A DNA stretch of 48,393 bases, taken from positions 1 through 48,393 of IMG/VR virus record IMGVR_UViG_3300020312_000526; one strand, written 5' to 3'. This DNA comes from a virus. Below the pieces are notes generated by a model. That model was not told the DNA's origin. It searched no databases and was given only the letters and a program-made list of their open reading frames with translations. Shown here piece by piece: positions 38,703-47,033 of this stretch; the first letter of the stretch is position 1, and every line of letters starts with the position of its first letter. The translations under genes were made by a program, and so were the position numbers.

Positions 38703-39328
38703 TAACCGTAAGCAAGGATGTCGGCAATAGACCCACCACCTCCTGAACCACCGCTACTAACGGTTGTCCAAGCATTAATTGAGCCAGCTATATACATACT
38801 AAAGGCTCCAGAAACTGAGTCATACCACCAATCACCTTCTACCATTCCAGATGTTGGCGCAGTGGCTGCCGAAAATGTTTTATGGCCTATATATGCCCAT
38901 GCGCTTCCTGTGTATATCTTTAGTCTGGTCTCTGAGGTGTCCCACCAAAACTCGCCTGCTAGAGGAGAACTTGGTGCTGAAGCTGCAATATATGTTTGAG
39001 ATTCTGCTAATTCCCACGTAGAAGATGATCCAACATAAACTTTGAGTTGATTAGAAGTTGTATCAAACCAAAGCAATCCATTCGTGGGATTACTTGGTGC
39101 TGATCCCGAAACGACTGCTGCAGATAGATCTTCTGTTGGTTCAGTCCATGCCCCACTTTTGTAGATCTTTAAAATATCTCCGTTCGTGTCTAACCAAAGA
39201 TCACCACTCTCAGGATTAGAAGGAGCAGTTGCTGAAACTGTACTCTTTCCTACGCCGTTCAATCGATCAGAACTGGCTAACTCCTGAGGATAACCATTGA
39301 CGTAGACAATTGGATTGCGAATAGCCAT
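38702..39328 (-). CDS. Fibre-type protein with four W-D-K-Y repeats
   Basis: 208 aa. Four repeats of pattern APSNPxxGdLWlDTxxxxLKIYxGsxW (about residues 34-62, 73-105, 115-144, 152-190), ending in a Gly/Ser stretch and IADILAYG. This repeat occurs in many phage fibre and neck proteins of cyanophages. One-base TAATG overlaps at both ends. Confidence 0.75.
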   Translation of the reverse strand: MAIRNPIVYVNGYPQELASSDRLNGVGKSTVSATAPSNPESGDLWLDTNGDILKIYKSGAWTEPTEDLSAAVVSGSAPSNPTNGLLWFDTTSNQLKVYVGSSSTWELAESQTYIAASAPSSPLAGEFWWDTSETRLKIYTGSAWAYIGHKTFSAATAPTSGMVEGDWWYDSVSGAFSMYIAGSINAWTTVSSGGSGGGGSIADILAYG

Positions 39329-39855
39329 TAGCTCAGCTCAACAGGGGTATCAATATTGATTGCGAAAGTATTAGCGTCTAAAGCTTCTCCCACCAGTGTG
39401 ACAAACTCTCCTGAGCCAGTTGGTGGAGCAGTTGAAAGTAATCCATCACCGTTCAAGAAATAACGATCTCCAGGGGTAAGTGATCCAGAACCCCATCCAG
39501 AAATGTCAACCTTGCCTGAGAATACAAGTTTTCCTAATGCTGTAGCTGCAACATTTTCTTTTACTATTCCTGCAACAGTTGCTATATCTCTTGTGGAGCT
39601 ATGAATTGCTTTTGCAAGTTGTCCTCCACTGTTGATATATACAGCATCTCCGACTGATAAGTCCTCTGCTGCTTGCAATTCGATTTCAACAGCGGAACCT
39701 CCACCCATTCCACCAATGGCCGTTTGTAATGCCATTAATGCTTGGATGATGCCTCCTGTATTGTTGTTGTATGTCGCCATTTGTCCTCCAGCAGCAACTA
39801 TGCATGCATTGATGGCAGCGATGATGCCACTAGTATTTTCTGGGTATGCTGTCAT
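39328..39855 (-). CDS. Structural protein with DUF2190-like beta region, 175 aa
   Basis: N-terminal helical repeats (SGIIAAINACIVAAGGQMAT YNNNTGGIIQALMALQTAIG) then AEDLSVGDAVYINSGGQLAK AIHSSTRDIATVAGIVKENV AATALGKLVFSGKVDISGWG. The LSVGDAVYI...G.A...A...G.V....G..G.V. pattern resembles capsid-fibre (DUF2190-type) folds. Likely virion component. Confidence 0.65.
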   Translation of the reverse strand: MTAYPENTSGIIAAINACIVAAGGQMATYNNNTGGIIQALMALQTAIGGMGGGSAVEIELQAAEDLSVGDAVYINSGGQLAKAIHSSTRDIATVAGIVKENVAATALGKLVFSGKVDISGWGSGSLTPGDRYFLNGDGLLSTAPPTGSGEFVTLVGEALDANTFAINIDTPVELS

Positions 39856-39874
39856 TTCTTTATTTTAAAGAGTT

Positions 39875-41293
39875 CTAAGGGACGATTATCGGAGCATTAT
39901 TTGATCCTGCTTTTACAACTTCAATCATTGGATAATCAACTCCTGCAATATTGACTGTTGATTCAAATTTCTGAATGGCACTATTGAATATTCGAATTTC
40001 CTGCGTACCTCGATTTAACCACCAATCGTTCTGCCTACACCAACTAGCCAATGGTTCACTTGAGTCATTCCACAGCATTGGCCTCTGATCTGTTCTGATA
40101 CCATCTCGCACATCTGAAGGAGGAAACAGTTCGATTCCTACAACTTCTGCGAGTGACAATGCATAGCGGTCATAAGTGATGCGATGTCTTGCATTGTATT
40201 CGTCGTAAATCTTGTCAGTGAACTCTCTCTCTAAACTCGTATCAGTCAACATGCCCTTGGCATCTGAATCGAAATATGTAGTTGGGATGTCGTTTGGTTC
40301 ATACCAAGGTATTCCACATTCCCATCTCATTGCATGCATATGTTTACACTCTCGACGTTCGTCAATACGTCTTGGCAATGTTCTCCACTGCCTGTAGTAA
40401 CCAGCACCTTCTCTTTCCCAAGCTGATCTAACGGTTCGACTTGCGTTAGGCATTGGGAACATTTCTTGACCTCCCTTTCCATCTGGAAATTCCAGATTGG
40501 CCAACGATCCACCTAGGTGATCAGGACAACAACAAAATAGTTTTGTTGAAGAACACAAATGTCTATTACCTGACGTATTGAAAATATTTGGAGCTGATGG
40601 GGAATATGGAAGTTTTTTCCAATAAATTGCATTGTTGTATTTAACCCTTCCATAAGCTCTTGATAAATCAAAAACCAAAGTCATACTGCCTGAATTTGCA
40701 GCAACCAGAGTTAATGCAACACTCCCTTCTGGCTTGGAAATTAGATCGTCTGGATAGTTAGGACCACTGGCTGTATCTTCAAATTGTTCACCAATGAAAA
40801 TCGTAAATATTCCAACCTGAGCAGGAGTAAGAATACCGCTCACGTCATAAGTCAGCGTGTGGTTTGCTGGGTCTGGATCTGAAGTATTTGTCGTAATCGC
40901 AGATGCAGCAATTGGTTGAGGAAGAATAATACTGCCTCTTGTTCTTTGTCCTACGTAATAAGCTCTCTCAGGACTGCTCTCACTGGGGAACATCGTCACG
41001 ATATCTTTTGAGACACCGCTAACAGCTCCAGTTGTAAAACGACTATTGCTATAAATCGAAATGTCATCCCAAGAACGACCTGTCCCAAAATAATAGGACT
41101 GGCCTAATTGCCATCTCTTGTAATCAGATAAATAGTTATAGGACTCAAGGACCGTAGGAAAAAGAGCAGTTCCGTAGCGTCCAAGGCCATCAGTCTTTGA
41201 TGGATACAGTCCTTTCGCTCTACTCGTACCTACCCCTTGACTAAGAGGTTTTAAACCAAATCCTCCACCGAGGTTTCCTAAACCCTTACCCAC
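39875..41293 (-). CDS. Large structural protein with Cys/His cluster, 472 aa
   Basis: Begins MGKGLGNLGGGFGLKPLSQG. The middle has beta-rich phage tail composition; residues about 244-257 and 310-323 carry CSSTKLFCCCPDHLGG and ECKHMHAMRWECGIPW, a set of Cys and His that could bind a metal. C-terminal half (NDWWLNRGTQEIRIFNSAIQ) is mixed. No family recognised. Its ATG overlaps the stop of the preceding gene by one base. Confidence 0.65.
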   Translation of the reverse strand: MGKGLGNLGGGFGLKPLSQGVGTSRAKGLYPSKTDGLGRYGTALFPTVLESYNYLSDYKRWQLGQSYYFGTGRSWDDISIYSNSRFTTGAVSGVSKDIVTMFPSESSPERAYYVGQRTRGSIILPQPIAASAITTNTSDPDPANHTLTYDVSGILTPAQVGIFTIFIGEQFEDTASGPNYPDDLISKPEGSVALTLVAANSGSMTLVFDLSRAYGRVKYNNAIYWKKLPYSPSAPNIFNTSGNRHLCSSTKLFCCCPDHLGGSLANLEFPDGKGGQEMFPMPNASRTVRSAWEREGAGYYRQWRTLPRRIDERRECKHMHAMRWECGIPWYEPNDIPTTYFDSDAKGMLTDTSLEREFTDKIYDEYNARHRITYDRYALSLAEVVGIELFPPSDVRDGIRTDQRPMLWNDSSEPLASWCRQNDWWLNRGTQEIRIFNSAIQKFESTVNIAGVDYPMIEVVKAGSNNAPIIVP

Positions 41294-43527
41294 TACCTGC
41301 TATCGAAATAACTACTCCCTAAATCAGCTCCAGCTCGCATACCTCTTGTTGCGAAAGGTCGATCCTCTCTCCTTCTAGGACCAGCAGTAATGCGACCACG
41401 TTTCCTAGATCGATCACTGTATGCCGTAGCTCCAGATGTTAAATCATTTCTACGACTTCCAGGGAAGCCACCAACCGTGATACCTCTTCTAAGCCTTCCT
41501 GTTTCTTCCTCTCTGTCACGTTCTATATAGGAATCTGCTTCTCGTCTCGCATCGTCATAATCAGCTTTTAAATTCCTATATCTAGATTGCAATTCACCAA
41601 ATCTTAAGGCTGCTGCAGAACCATCATTCCCGACATTAGATAATGCTTCTGCGTAGACATCTCCATATCCATCTTTTTCTTTTTGATAAGCATCCCCTGG
41701 ATTCCATCCTCCACCCGATTTTCCTCCTCCATCCAGTACTTCACCCATGTAAGTCCCTGGAGTTCCTGAGCTATCAGATGGGTCTTCTCCCATATAAGTA
41801 CCTGTTCCAGTTCCGTCATTATTAGGATCGTCTCCCATCCAATCGCCTGGGGTACCAGCATCTGGTGTTACACATTGACCTGAAGAGTTGGCATAAGTTC
41901 CTGCAGGGCAAGGTCCGTTACCTGAAGGTGCTGGAGCTACACAGTCACCTGCACTATTTTTAATCTGCCCAGGAGGACAAGGAGCTGGTACTGGTGCTGG
42001 AGCGACACAGTCTCCTGCGCTATTTCTTATCTGTCCAGAGGGACAAGGTGCTGGAGTTGGAGCGACGCAATCTCCTGCAGCATTACGAATCTGGCCTGCA
42101 GGGCAATCTGCTACATCAGGAGCACAAGAGCTTCCATCCCATGTTTGACCTGTAGGACAATTCACAGTATCAGGAGTACACACTCCATTGACATTGGATT
42201 GTCCTGTAGGACAAGTCACTGTGTCAGGTGTACAAGTTCCGTTGACATCAGATTGTCCAGGAGGGCAAGCAACAGTATCTGGAGTACAAATGCCATTAAC
42301 TAGTGATTGTCCTGTAGGGCAGCTAGTTGGCGCATCACTCACGCATGCAGTACCATCCCATGTTTGACCTGTTGGGCAAGTCTGTGGTTGTAGGTTGAGA
42401 TACTCTGAGGATCTTTTTATATTTGCTATAACTTGCTCTCTTGTCTGACCACGATCCCACATGTCAGCCAACCAATACTCTCTACCTTCATCACCTAATG
42501 GCCTATTAAGGAGAGTCTTATAAGTATCCCCTAACCATTTTTCGTCGCCAATACTGATATTATTTTCAACTTCCTCTCTCGTTTGGTTTCCACTAGTTAA
42601 TTGATCTTTCCAGTATTGCAAACCTTCAGCGTCTGGATCTCTTTCAAGAATCGAATCGTATAGCCCTTCTAAATAAGTCTCGGCTTGATCTGAAAATTCG
42701 CTTGATCTGCGGATGTTAGCTGCTACATCTTCACGAGATGCACCGCTTTGTAAGTTATCTAGCCAGTAGGCTCTTCCTTCCTCTCCTAAAGATCTATCTA
42801 AACCTGTTTGATATTCATTCTCTAAGAAATCAATATCACTCTTTTCCTGACTTAAACCAATATTTGCTCTTACATCGTCAATAGTTTGGTTGCCTGATTC
42901 AACTTGATCAGCCCAATACTTTAACCCTTCTGCATCTGATCCTCTTTTGAGGAGATCTTGGTATATAGACTCAACCTGGCTTTCGATCCCAGATCTAGAG
43001 CTATCTGGAGCAGGGGCAGGAGCTGGACTAGGAGCAGGGCTAGGCGCAGGGCTAGGGGCAGGACTAGGCGCAGGACTGGGAGCAGGACTAGGTGCAGGAC
43101 TAGGTGCAGGAGCTGGGCTTGGACTTGGGGCAGGACTTTGAGCACTTGCTATCGCATTGTTTTTGGTGTCGTTATATAGATCTTTCCATTCCTGACTTGC
43201 TTGAATATTGGAGACAACTTGTGCTTTTGATTGAGCACCTGAATTAATCTGATCGGCCCAGTACGCTTTTCCTGCAGCGTCTGGTGCTCTTCCTAGTTCT
43301 GCTTGATATGTATTGTCTAGGAAATTGGAAGTCTCTTTCTCTTTAGCTGCTTTAACTTGCTGACCCTCTGGAGACGCATCAAATGCATTAGCAACAGAGG
43401 CAGCATTCATCCTCCCTGAATCGATCTCTTTTTTCCAATAAGCTTTACCAGCAGCATCTGCTGCTCTGCCAAATTTCTCTTGGTAAAGCTGATCTAGGTA
43501 GGCACCAGTATCGACGAGGGAAGGCAT
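41293..43527 (-). CDS. Modular adhesin: six DUF4214 units, Ser-Pro-Ala linker and nine Cys-rich CPxGQ units
   Basis: 744 aa. DUF4214 units 1-2 (about 10-115), an SPAPSPAP linker (about 130-172), DUF4214 units 3-6 (about 180-385), then nine units of type CPTGQxxVNGxC / CPAGQIRNSAGDC (about 387-565), followed by Gly/Asp-rich and basic tail sequence. DUF4214 occurs in S-layer-type surface proteins of bacteria and in cyanophage proteins, and the paired Cys in each CPxGQ unit suggest disulphide-linked modules. Likely a long host-binding fibre. It shares modules with three proteins encoded at 12846-15132. Confidence 0.8.
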   Translation of the reverse strand: MPSLVDTGAYLDQLYQEKFGRAADAAGKAYWKKEIDSGRMNAASVANAFDASPEGQQVKAAKEKETSNFLDNTYQAELGRAPDAAGKAYWADQINSGAQSKAQVVSNIQASQEWKDLYNDTKNNAIASAQSPAPSPSPAPAPSPAPSPAPSPAPSPAPSPAPSPAPSPAPAPAPDSSRSGIESQVESIYQDLLKRGSDAEGLKYWADQVESGNQTIDDVRANIGLSQEKSDIDFLENEYQTGLDRSLGEEGRAYWLDNLQSGASREDVAANIRRSSEFSDQAETYLEGLYDSILERDPDAEGLQYWKDQLTSGNQTREEVENNISIGDEKWLGDTYKTLLNRPLGDEGREYWLADMWDRGQTREQVIANIKRSSEYLNLQPQTCPTGQTWDGTACVSDAPTSCPTGQSLVNGICTPDTVACPPGQSDVNGTCTPDTVTCPTGQSNVNGVCTPDTVNCPTGQTWDGSSCAPDVADCPAGQIRNAAGDCVAPTPAPCPSGQIRNSAGDCVAPAPVPAPCPPGQIKNSAGDCVAPAPSGNGPCPAGTYANSSGQCVTPDAGTPGDWMGDDPNNDGTGTGTYMGEDPSDSSGTPGTYMGEVLDGGGKSGGGWNPGDAYQKEKDGYGDVYAEALSNVGNDGSAAALRFGELQSRYRNLKADYDDARREADSYIERDREEETGRLRRGITVGGFPGSRRNDLTSGATAYSDRSRKRGRITAGPRRREDRPFATRGMRAGADLGSSYFDSR

Positions 43528-43530
43528 AAT

Positions 43531-44067
43531 TTAGAAGAAACCACCTTGTGCAAAAACATGAACTCTGGAGTTAGCACTTGGCGAGGAAATAGCGGTGTCA
43601 ACTCCCACATATATCAACGCTCCTGAAGGTACATATAAACCTGTATTCTTCTTCTCTACTTCATTTGGATAGGATGCAACAGTTGCTGCAGGACTTGCCA
43701 AATTAGGAACAGGAATAGATAAAGGTGGTAACGAGATATTTGTTCTATCTCCCTTGGACACACTTGTGACTGCCCCTCCAGCTACATAAGCTGAATTGGC
43801 TGTTGTAATCGATGTCGCTGTCGTTGCTGTACTTAGGAAAACCAATACATTGGTTGCCGTTAATGAAGCCTCGTTAGCAATGATTGACAAGCTATCTATT
43901 ACCGCTCCGTCGTTAGCAGAACAATCAACCAATAAAACACACCCTGCTGGTGAAGGTGTATTCAAATTAGCACTGTCTGTTAACGCTGATGCTCCTCCGA
44001 GTGTCGCGAAGGAATGCAGTGGTCGATCGACCAGCAGCGGCATTTTGTTTGAACTACTGGTTGCCAT
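43531..44067 (-). CDS. Beta-rich virion protein, 178 aa
   Basis: MATSSSNKMPLLVDRPLHSF ATLGGASALTDSANLNTPSP ... SVSKGDRTNISLPPLSIPVP ... VYVGVDTAISSPSANSRVHVF. Composition and strand pattern of a decoration or fibre protein. 3 bases before the modular adhesin gene. Unknown. Confidence 0.6.
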   Translation of the reverse strand: MATSSSNKMPLLVDRPLHSFATLGGASALTDSANLNTPSPAGCVLLVDCSANDGAVIDSLSIIANEASLTATNVLVFLSTATTATSITTANSAYVAGGAVTSVSKGDRTNISLPPLSIPVPNLASPAATVASYPNEVEKKNTGLYVPSGALIYVGVDTAISSPSANSRVHVFAQGGFF

Positions 44068-44122
44068 TTAATTACCTATCTTCTTAAAGTTTACTGAAAT
44101 TAGTTTAGTGACTAACTGATAT

Positions 44123-44497
44123 CTACATAGGAGAGACATCTCTGAGTGGACCCATGTTTGTTAGTCCGATTGAAGTGCTCATTCCTTTTGCTTTTGTCTT
44201 ATCTTTTTTCACTCTGCCTGCTTTCTCTACAGGTACAGGAGGGGGATCAAAGCTTGAACCTCTTTGGTTGGGCTTTGTAAAGATCGGAATTTCAGCTTCT
44301 ACTTGTTGCTCGGCGTCACCATAAGGGTTCTTGCGAGTGATGAAATTATCCTGTGGAACGAACGACCTGAAGTTTTCAGGATTATTAGGAATCCCTCCTT
44401 TGCTTCCTGAAAAGAATGTATCTGCATTCTTATGTGCAGCTTTGTTGACGTACCACTCGTTGGGTTCGAAAGGTGTTGCTTGTTTCTTCTTGGTCAT
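44123..44497 (-). CDS. Hypothetical basic protein, 124 aa
   Basis: MTKKKQATPFEPNEWYVNKA AHKNADTFFSGSKGGIPNNP... soluble, basic and disordered in pattern. ATGA overlap with the upstream gene. Position in the late operon suggests a small virion-associated protein. Confidence 0.6.
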   Translation of the reverse strand: MTKKKQATPFEPNEWYVNKAAHKNADTFFSGSKGGIPNNPENFRSFVPQDNFITRKNPYGDAEQQVEAEIPIFTKPNQRGSSFDPPPVPVEKAGRVKKDKTKAKGMSTSIGLTNMGPLRDVSPM

Positions 44498-45363
44498 GCT
44501 ATTCCGCTTAGTGATCTATAGAGGAGTCCTGGTACTTGTTGCTTGTATTTCAGTACCAGTTGATCTGCATCATTAGGATTTGGTCCCATATTCGAATTAA
44601 GTGCTGGGTTAACTCCATCGTTCCCTGGTAGCACTGCGATGTTGGGCTGCATGTTTTCCCCACCAAACCCTGTCTTCAAGCCCTGACTAATAGATGCTTC
44701 TTGAGATTGAGTGTTATCTAAGGTATTGACTTGATTTTCCTTCGGATTAACAAACTGATCTCCCATTTCCAAGCTTCCACCTCCTTCTTGAGAAGCCTGA
44801 GGGTCTACTGCTGAAATTGATGCATTCTGCTTGTCAAGAATGACACTTTCAGTTGGCTGGTTTTGATTTCCTCTGCGAGACATTAGTTCCTGAAGAAGGA
44901 AGGCTCCTCCTGCTGCTAATGCTCCAGTTTTCAATTTATTGTTATTACCTTTTCCGCCAAGCACGAGTCCTAGTGCTCCAGCAGCTATTGGGAGACCAGC
45001 TCGATCGTTGAGCAACCCATTGATTGCATTATTCCAACCTTTACCTCCATGCTGTTGCAACAAAGCAACCTGCTTAGATTTCTCTTCACGCTCTCTCTGG
45101 TTGACTGCGTTTGAGTCATTATCCCATCCATCTCCTAAGTTCTTGCCGCTTCCTGTTTTTTCTGCAGTCTTTTCAATATCAGCGACGACTTCCGCATCTG
45201 CGGTGACGTCTCCAGCGTCATCAACGTTACTTCCATATTTCTCTTTCCAATCCTTGTTTAATGTGCCATCACTATTGGTCATCCAAGGATTTTGTCTTCT
45301 CCTGTCTTCAAAAGCGCTTCGTGGATAATTGTCGTAAAAAGAACCAAGCAAATCGTTGTTCAT
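44494..45363 (-). CDS. Hypothetical protein with one hydrophobic segment, 289 aa
   Basis: Mostly hydrophilic, with NAINGLLNDRAGLPIAAGAL GLVLGGKGNNNKLKTGALAA GGAFLLQEL (about 112-160), two short hydrophobic stretches typical of internal or ejection proteins. The C-terminal part is Asn/Gln/Pro-rich. No family recognised. Confidence 0.55.
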   Translation of the reverse strand: MNNDLLGSFYDNYPRSAFEDRRRQNPWMTNSDGTLNKDWKEKYGSNVDDAGDVTADAEVVADIEKTAEKTGSGKNLGDGWDNDSNAVNQREREEKSKQVALLQQHGGKGWNNAINGLLNDRAGLPIAAGALGLVLGGKGNNNKLKTGALAAGGAFLLQELMSRRGNQNQPTESVILDKQNASISAVDPQASQEGGGSLEMGDQFVNPKENQVNTLDNTQSQEASISQGLKTGFGGENMQPNIAVLPGNDGVNPALNSNMGPNPNDADQLVLKYKQQVPGLLYRSLSGIA

Positions 45364-45366
45364 TAA

Positions 45367-45852
45367 TTACCTCCAGTTCATTGAGCCTGTTGTTTGCAAT
45401 ACTCGTGTACCTACAGCAGTATCTGCAGGCCCTTTAACGCCCAAGATGAATTCACCTCCTGAACGATCAAACGCATATCTTCTGATTTCGTCTCGTCTGT
45501 AATTAGCTACATATAATGTTTCAGCTAATCGATCAACTTCACGAAGATAAAGTTCTCTATAGGTTTTATCAGCCTTGATGGGATCTGACTGCAGAATTTG
45601 CCTGTCAGTATCACCAGTGATCGTCTGGATCATATTAGGCTGTGGCGAAGCCTCAGACTTGAAGATCTGAGACAGCCTATATGCCTTGTCGCAACGATTT
45701 AAGTGCTCAATTATTCGCTCATAGAAATAACTATCAGGAACACGAGCCATCGCCTCTTCAAGACGAGCTATATCACCAGCAGGTAAATTAGCTCCGACGT
45801 TATAGCCAAGATGGAACCTTGTACGGCTTTTATCGTAGTCGTTCAGTTCCAA
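45367..45852 (-). CDS. Structural protein, 161 aa, possible tail/neck completion role
   Basis: Charged helical protein (LARLEEAMARVPDSYFYERI I..., YRELYLREVDRLAETLYVANYRRDEI) with a final beta part (GGEFILGVKGPADTAVG). The position after head genes and the helical pattern recall head-tail connector or neck proteins, as inference. Unknown family. Confidence 0.55.
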   Translation of the reverse strand: MELNDYDKSRTRFHLGYNVGANLPAGDIARLEEAMARVPDSYFYERIIEHLNRCDKAYRLSQIFKSEASPQPNMIQTITGDTDRQILQSDPIKADKTYRELYLREVDRLAETLYVANYRRDEIRRYAFDRSGGEFILGVKGPADTAVGTRVLQTTGSMNWR

Positions 45853-45890
45853 TCTTTTTTACAGGGAGACTTTCGCCTTATTCTAGGACG

Positions 45891-46322
45891 TTAACCGATG
45901 AAGATTAAATCTTCTTTGAATACATTATCCCAATCCACTCTTGCAATCTTTCTGAGTTGATCTAAATTCTTAAATCTTTCCCCAGGAAGGGAGAGTCTTA
46001 ACTCCTGAATTTTCTTAGCTGTAGCATATCCAATTCCTTTAACTTGCTTAGCTATAGCTTCTGGAGTAGCAACATTGATATTGAGCCTGAGGTCTACAGG
46101 TATTACTGCTTCAGGAATCTTCTCCTCGTCTACCTGTTTCTCTGCGCTTTGCGTTTCTAGCTTTTTGTTAGTCCTACCGACCCCAGCTTCATAAGAAACT
46201 AAAGCATCAAGTGCAACGTATTCGACAACGCCAGAGGCGTTTTTAACCATCGCCCAGTCCTTGTCGTGATGTCCGATAAACTCGACAATTTGTCCGTTCT
46301 TTGTATTCTGATACAGCGCCAT
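45891..46322 (-). CDS. Helix-hairpin-helix protein in the head operon
   Basis: 143 aa. Residues 1-50 form an SH3-like beta region (GQIVEFIGHHDKDWAMVKNA SGVVEYVAL); residues about 81-135 (LNINVATPEAIAKQVKGIGY ATAKKIQELRLSLPGERFKN LDQLRKIARV) form a ComEA/PolX-type helix-hairpin-helix that binds DNA non-specifically. A DNA-binding protein here could help load or retain DNA in the capsid. It lies just downstream of a terminator. Confidence 0.75.
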   Translation of the reverse strand: MALYQNTKNGQIVEFIGHHDKDWAMVKNASGVVEYVALDALVSYEAGVGRTNKKLETQSAEKQVDEEKIPEAVIPVDLRLNINVATPEAIAKQVKGIGYATAKKIQELRLSLPGERFKNLDQLRKIARVDWDNVFKEDLIFIG

Positions 46323-46324
46323 AA

Positions 46325-46357
46325 ATTAAAAAGGGCACCCCTTATTGAGATGCCCTT
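46325..46357 (-). terminator. Terminator between the decoration gene and the HhH gene
   Basis: On the minus strand AAGGGCA (46357-46351) pairs with TGCCCTT (46337-46331), 13-base loop, then a T-rich run. It follows the 46381-47016 gene by 24 bases and should reduce readthrough, so that capsid and decoration protein are made in larger amounts than downstream genes. Confidence 0.65.
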
Positions 46358-46380
46358 ATTGTAGTGAGAATCTAAAGGAT

Positions 46381-47016
46381 TTAGGTCTCTGTGATGTAAG
46401 GAATAAATGTGCTATCTAAACCAGCTACATCATCTTCGACGAAGTAAGCTACTTCAACGATGATTGGTGTACCACCTGCTTGAGTTGAGGTGATAGCTGT
46501 ACCAGCGCCATTTCCTGCAGCGTTTCTTACATAAACCTTGAGGGTCTCTGCTCCCGCAAGAGTTTTTGCTTCAACAACACCCTTCTTCGCAGAAGTAGGA
46601 GCGATAGTAGCACTAGCTACTGCGATTGTTGGTGAAGAAACAACGGTAGTTGAAATGGTGTCAGCCGCAGAACCTGCAGCATCTTTAACAGCGATTGTGT
46701 CGCCGTTGGTACCTACAATCCCAGATACTGCAGAACCGATAGCTCTGTCCTTACGAAGGTCAGGTACACGGATTCCAACGTGATATACGTTAGCTCCAGC
46801 AGGGATTGTTAAGCCTGTGATATTCGCACGAACTTTATCATCCGCTCTCATATCAGGACTTGGAATGGTTACGTCGAACTCTGTTCCACCTGTACCGTCT
46901 ACAAGTGCATAACCAATCTTCTGGAAATACTGTCTACCAGGAACTGCCACGACTGGCTGTCCTTGATAGCTAGATAGTGTTGTTACCCAGTTTCCAGGGA
47001 AAATCTTTTTAGCCAT
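46381..47016 (-). CDS. Head decoration/fibre-like protein, 211 aa
   Basis: MAKKIFPGNWVTTLSSYQGQ PVVAVPGRQYFQKIGYALVD GTGGTEFDVTIPSP.. beta-rich, Ala/Val/Thr-rich (TISTTVVSSPTIAVASATIA), with no Cys. A strong GGAGG lies 14 bases before the ATG. Directly follows the capsid gene and shares its transcript up to the terminator, fitting a decoration or minor head protein made at high level. Confidence 0.65.
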   Translation of the reverse strand: MAKKIFPGNWVTTLSSYQGQPVVAVPGRQYFQKIGYALVDGTGGTEFDVTIPSPDMRADDKVRANITGLTIPAGANVYHVGIRVPDLRKDRAIGSAVSGIVGTNGDTIAVKDAAGSAADTISTTVVSSPTIAVASATIAPTSAKKGVVEAKTLAGAETLKVYVRNAAGNGAGTAITSTQAGGTPIIVEVAYFVEDDVAGLDSTFIPYITET

Positions 47017-47033
47017 AATTGTTAGTTACCTCC

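Noticed and set aside
42947-43179. Plus-strand frames rich in Gly-Ala-Gly-Leu or Arg-Thr opposite the fibre gene
   Set aside because: They are antisense translations of the repetitive Ser-Pro-Ala linker of the 744-aa protein.
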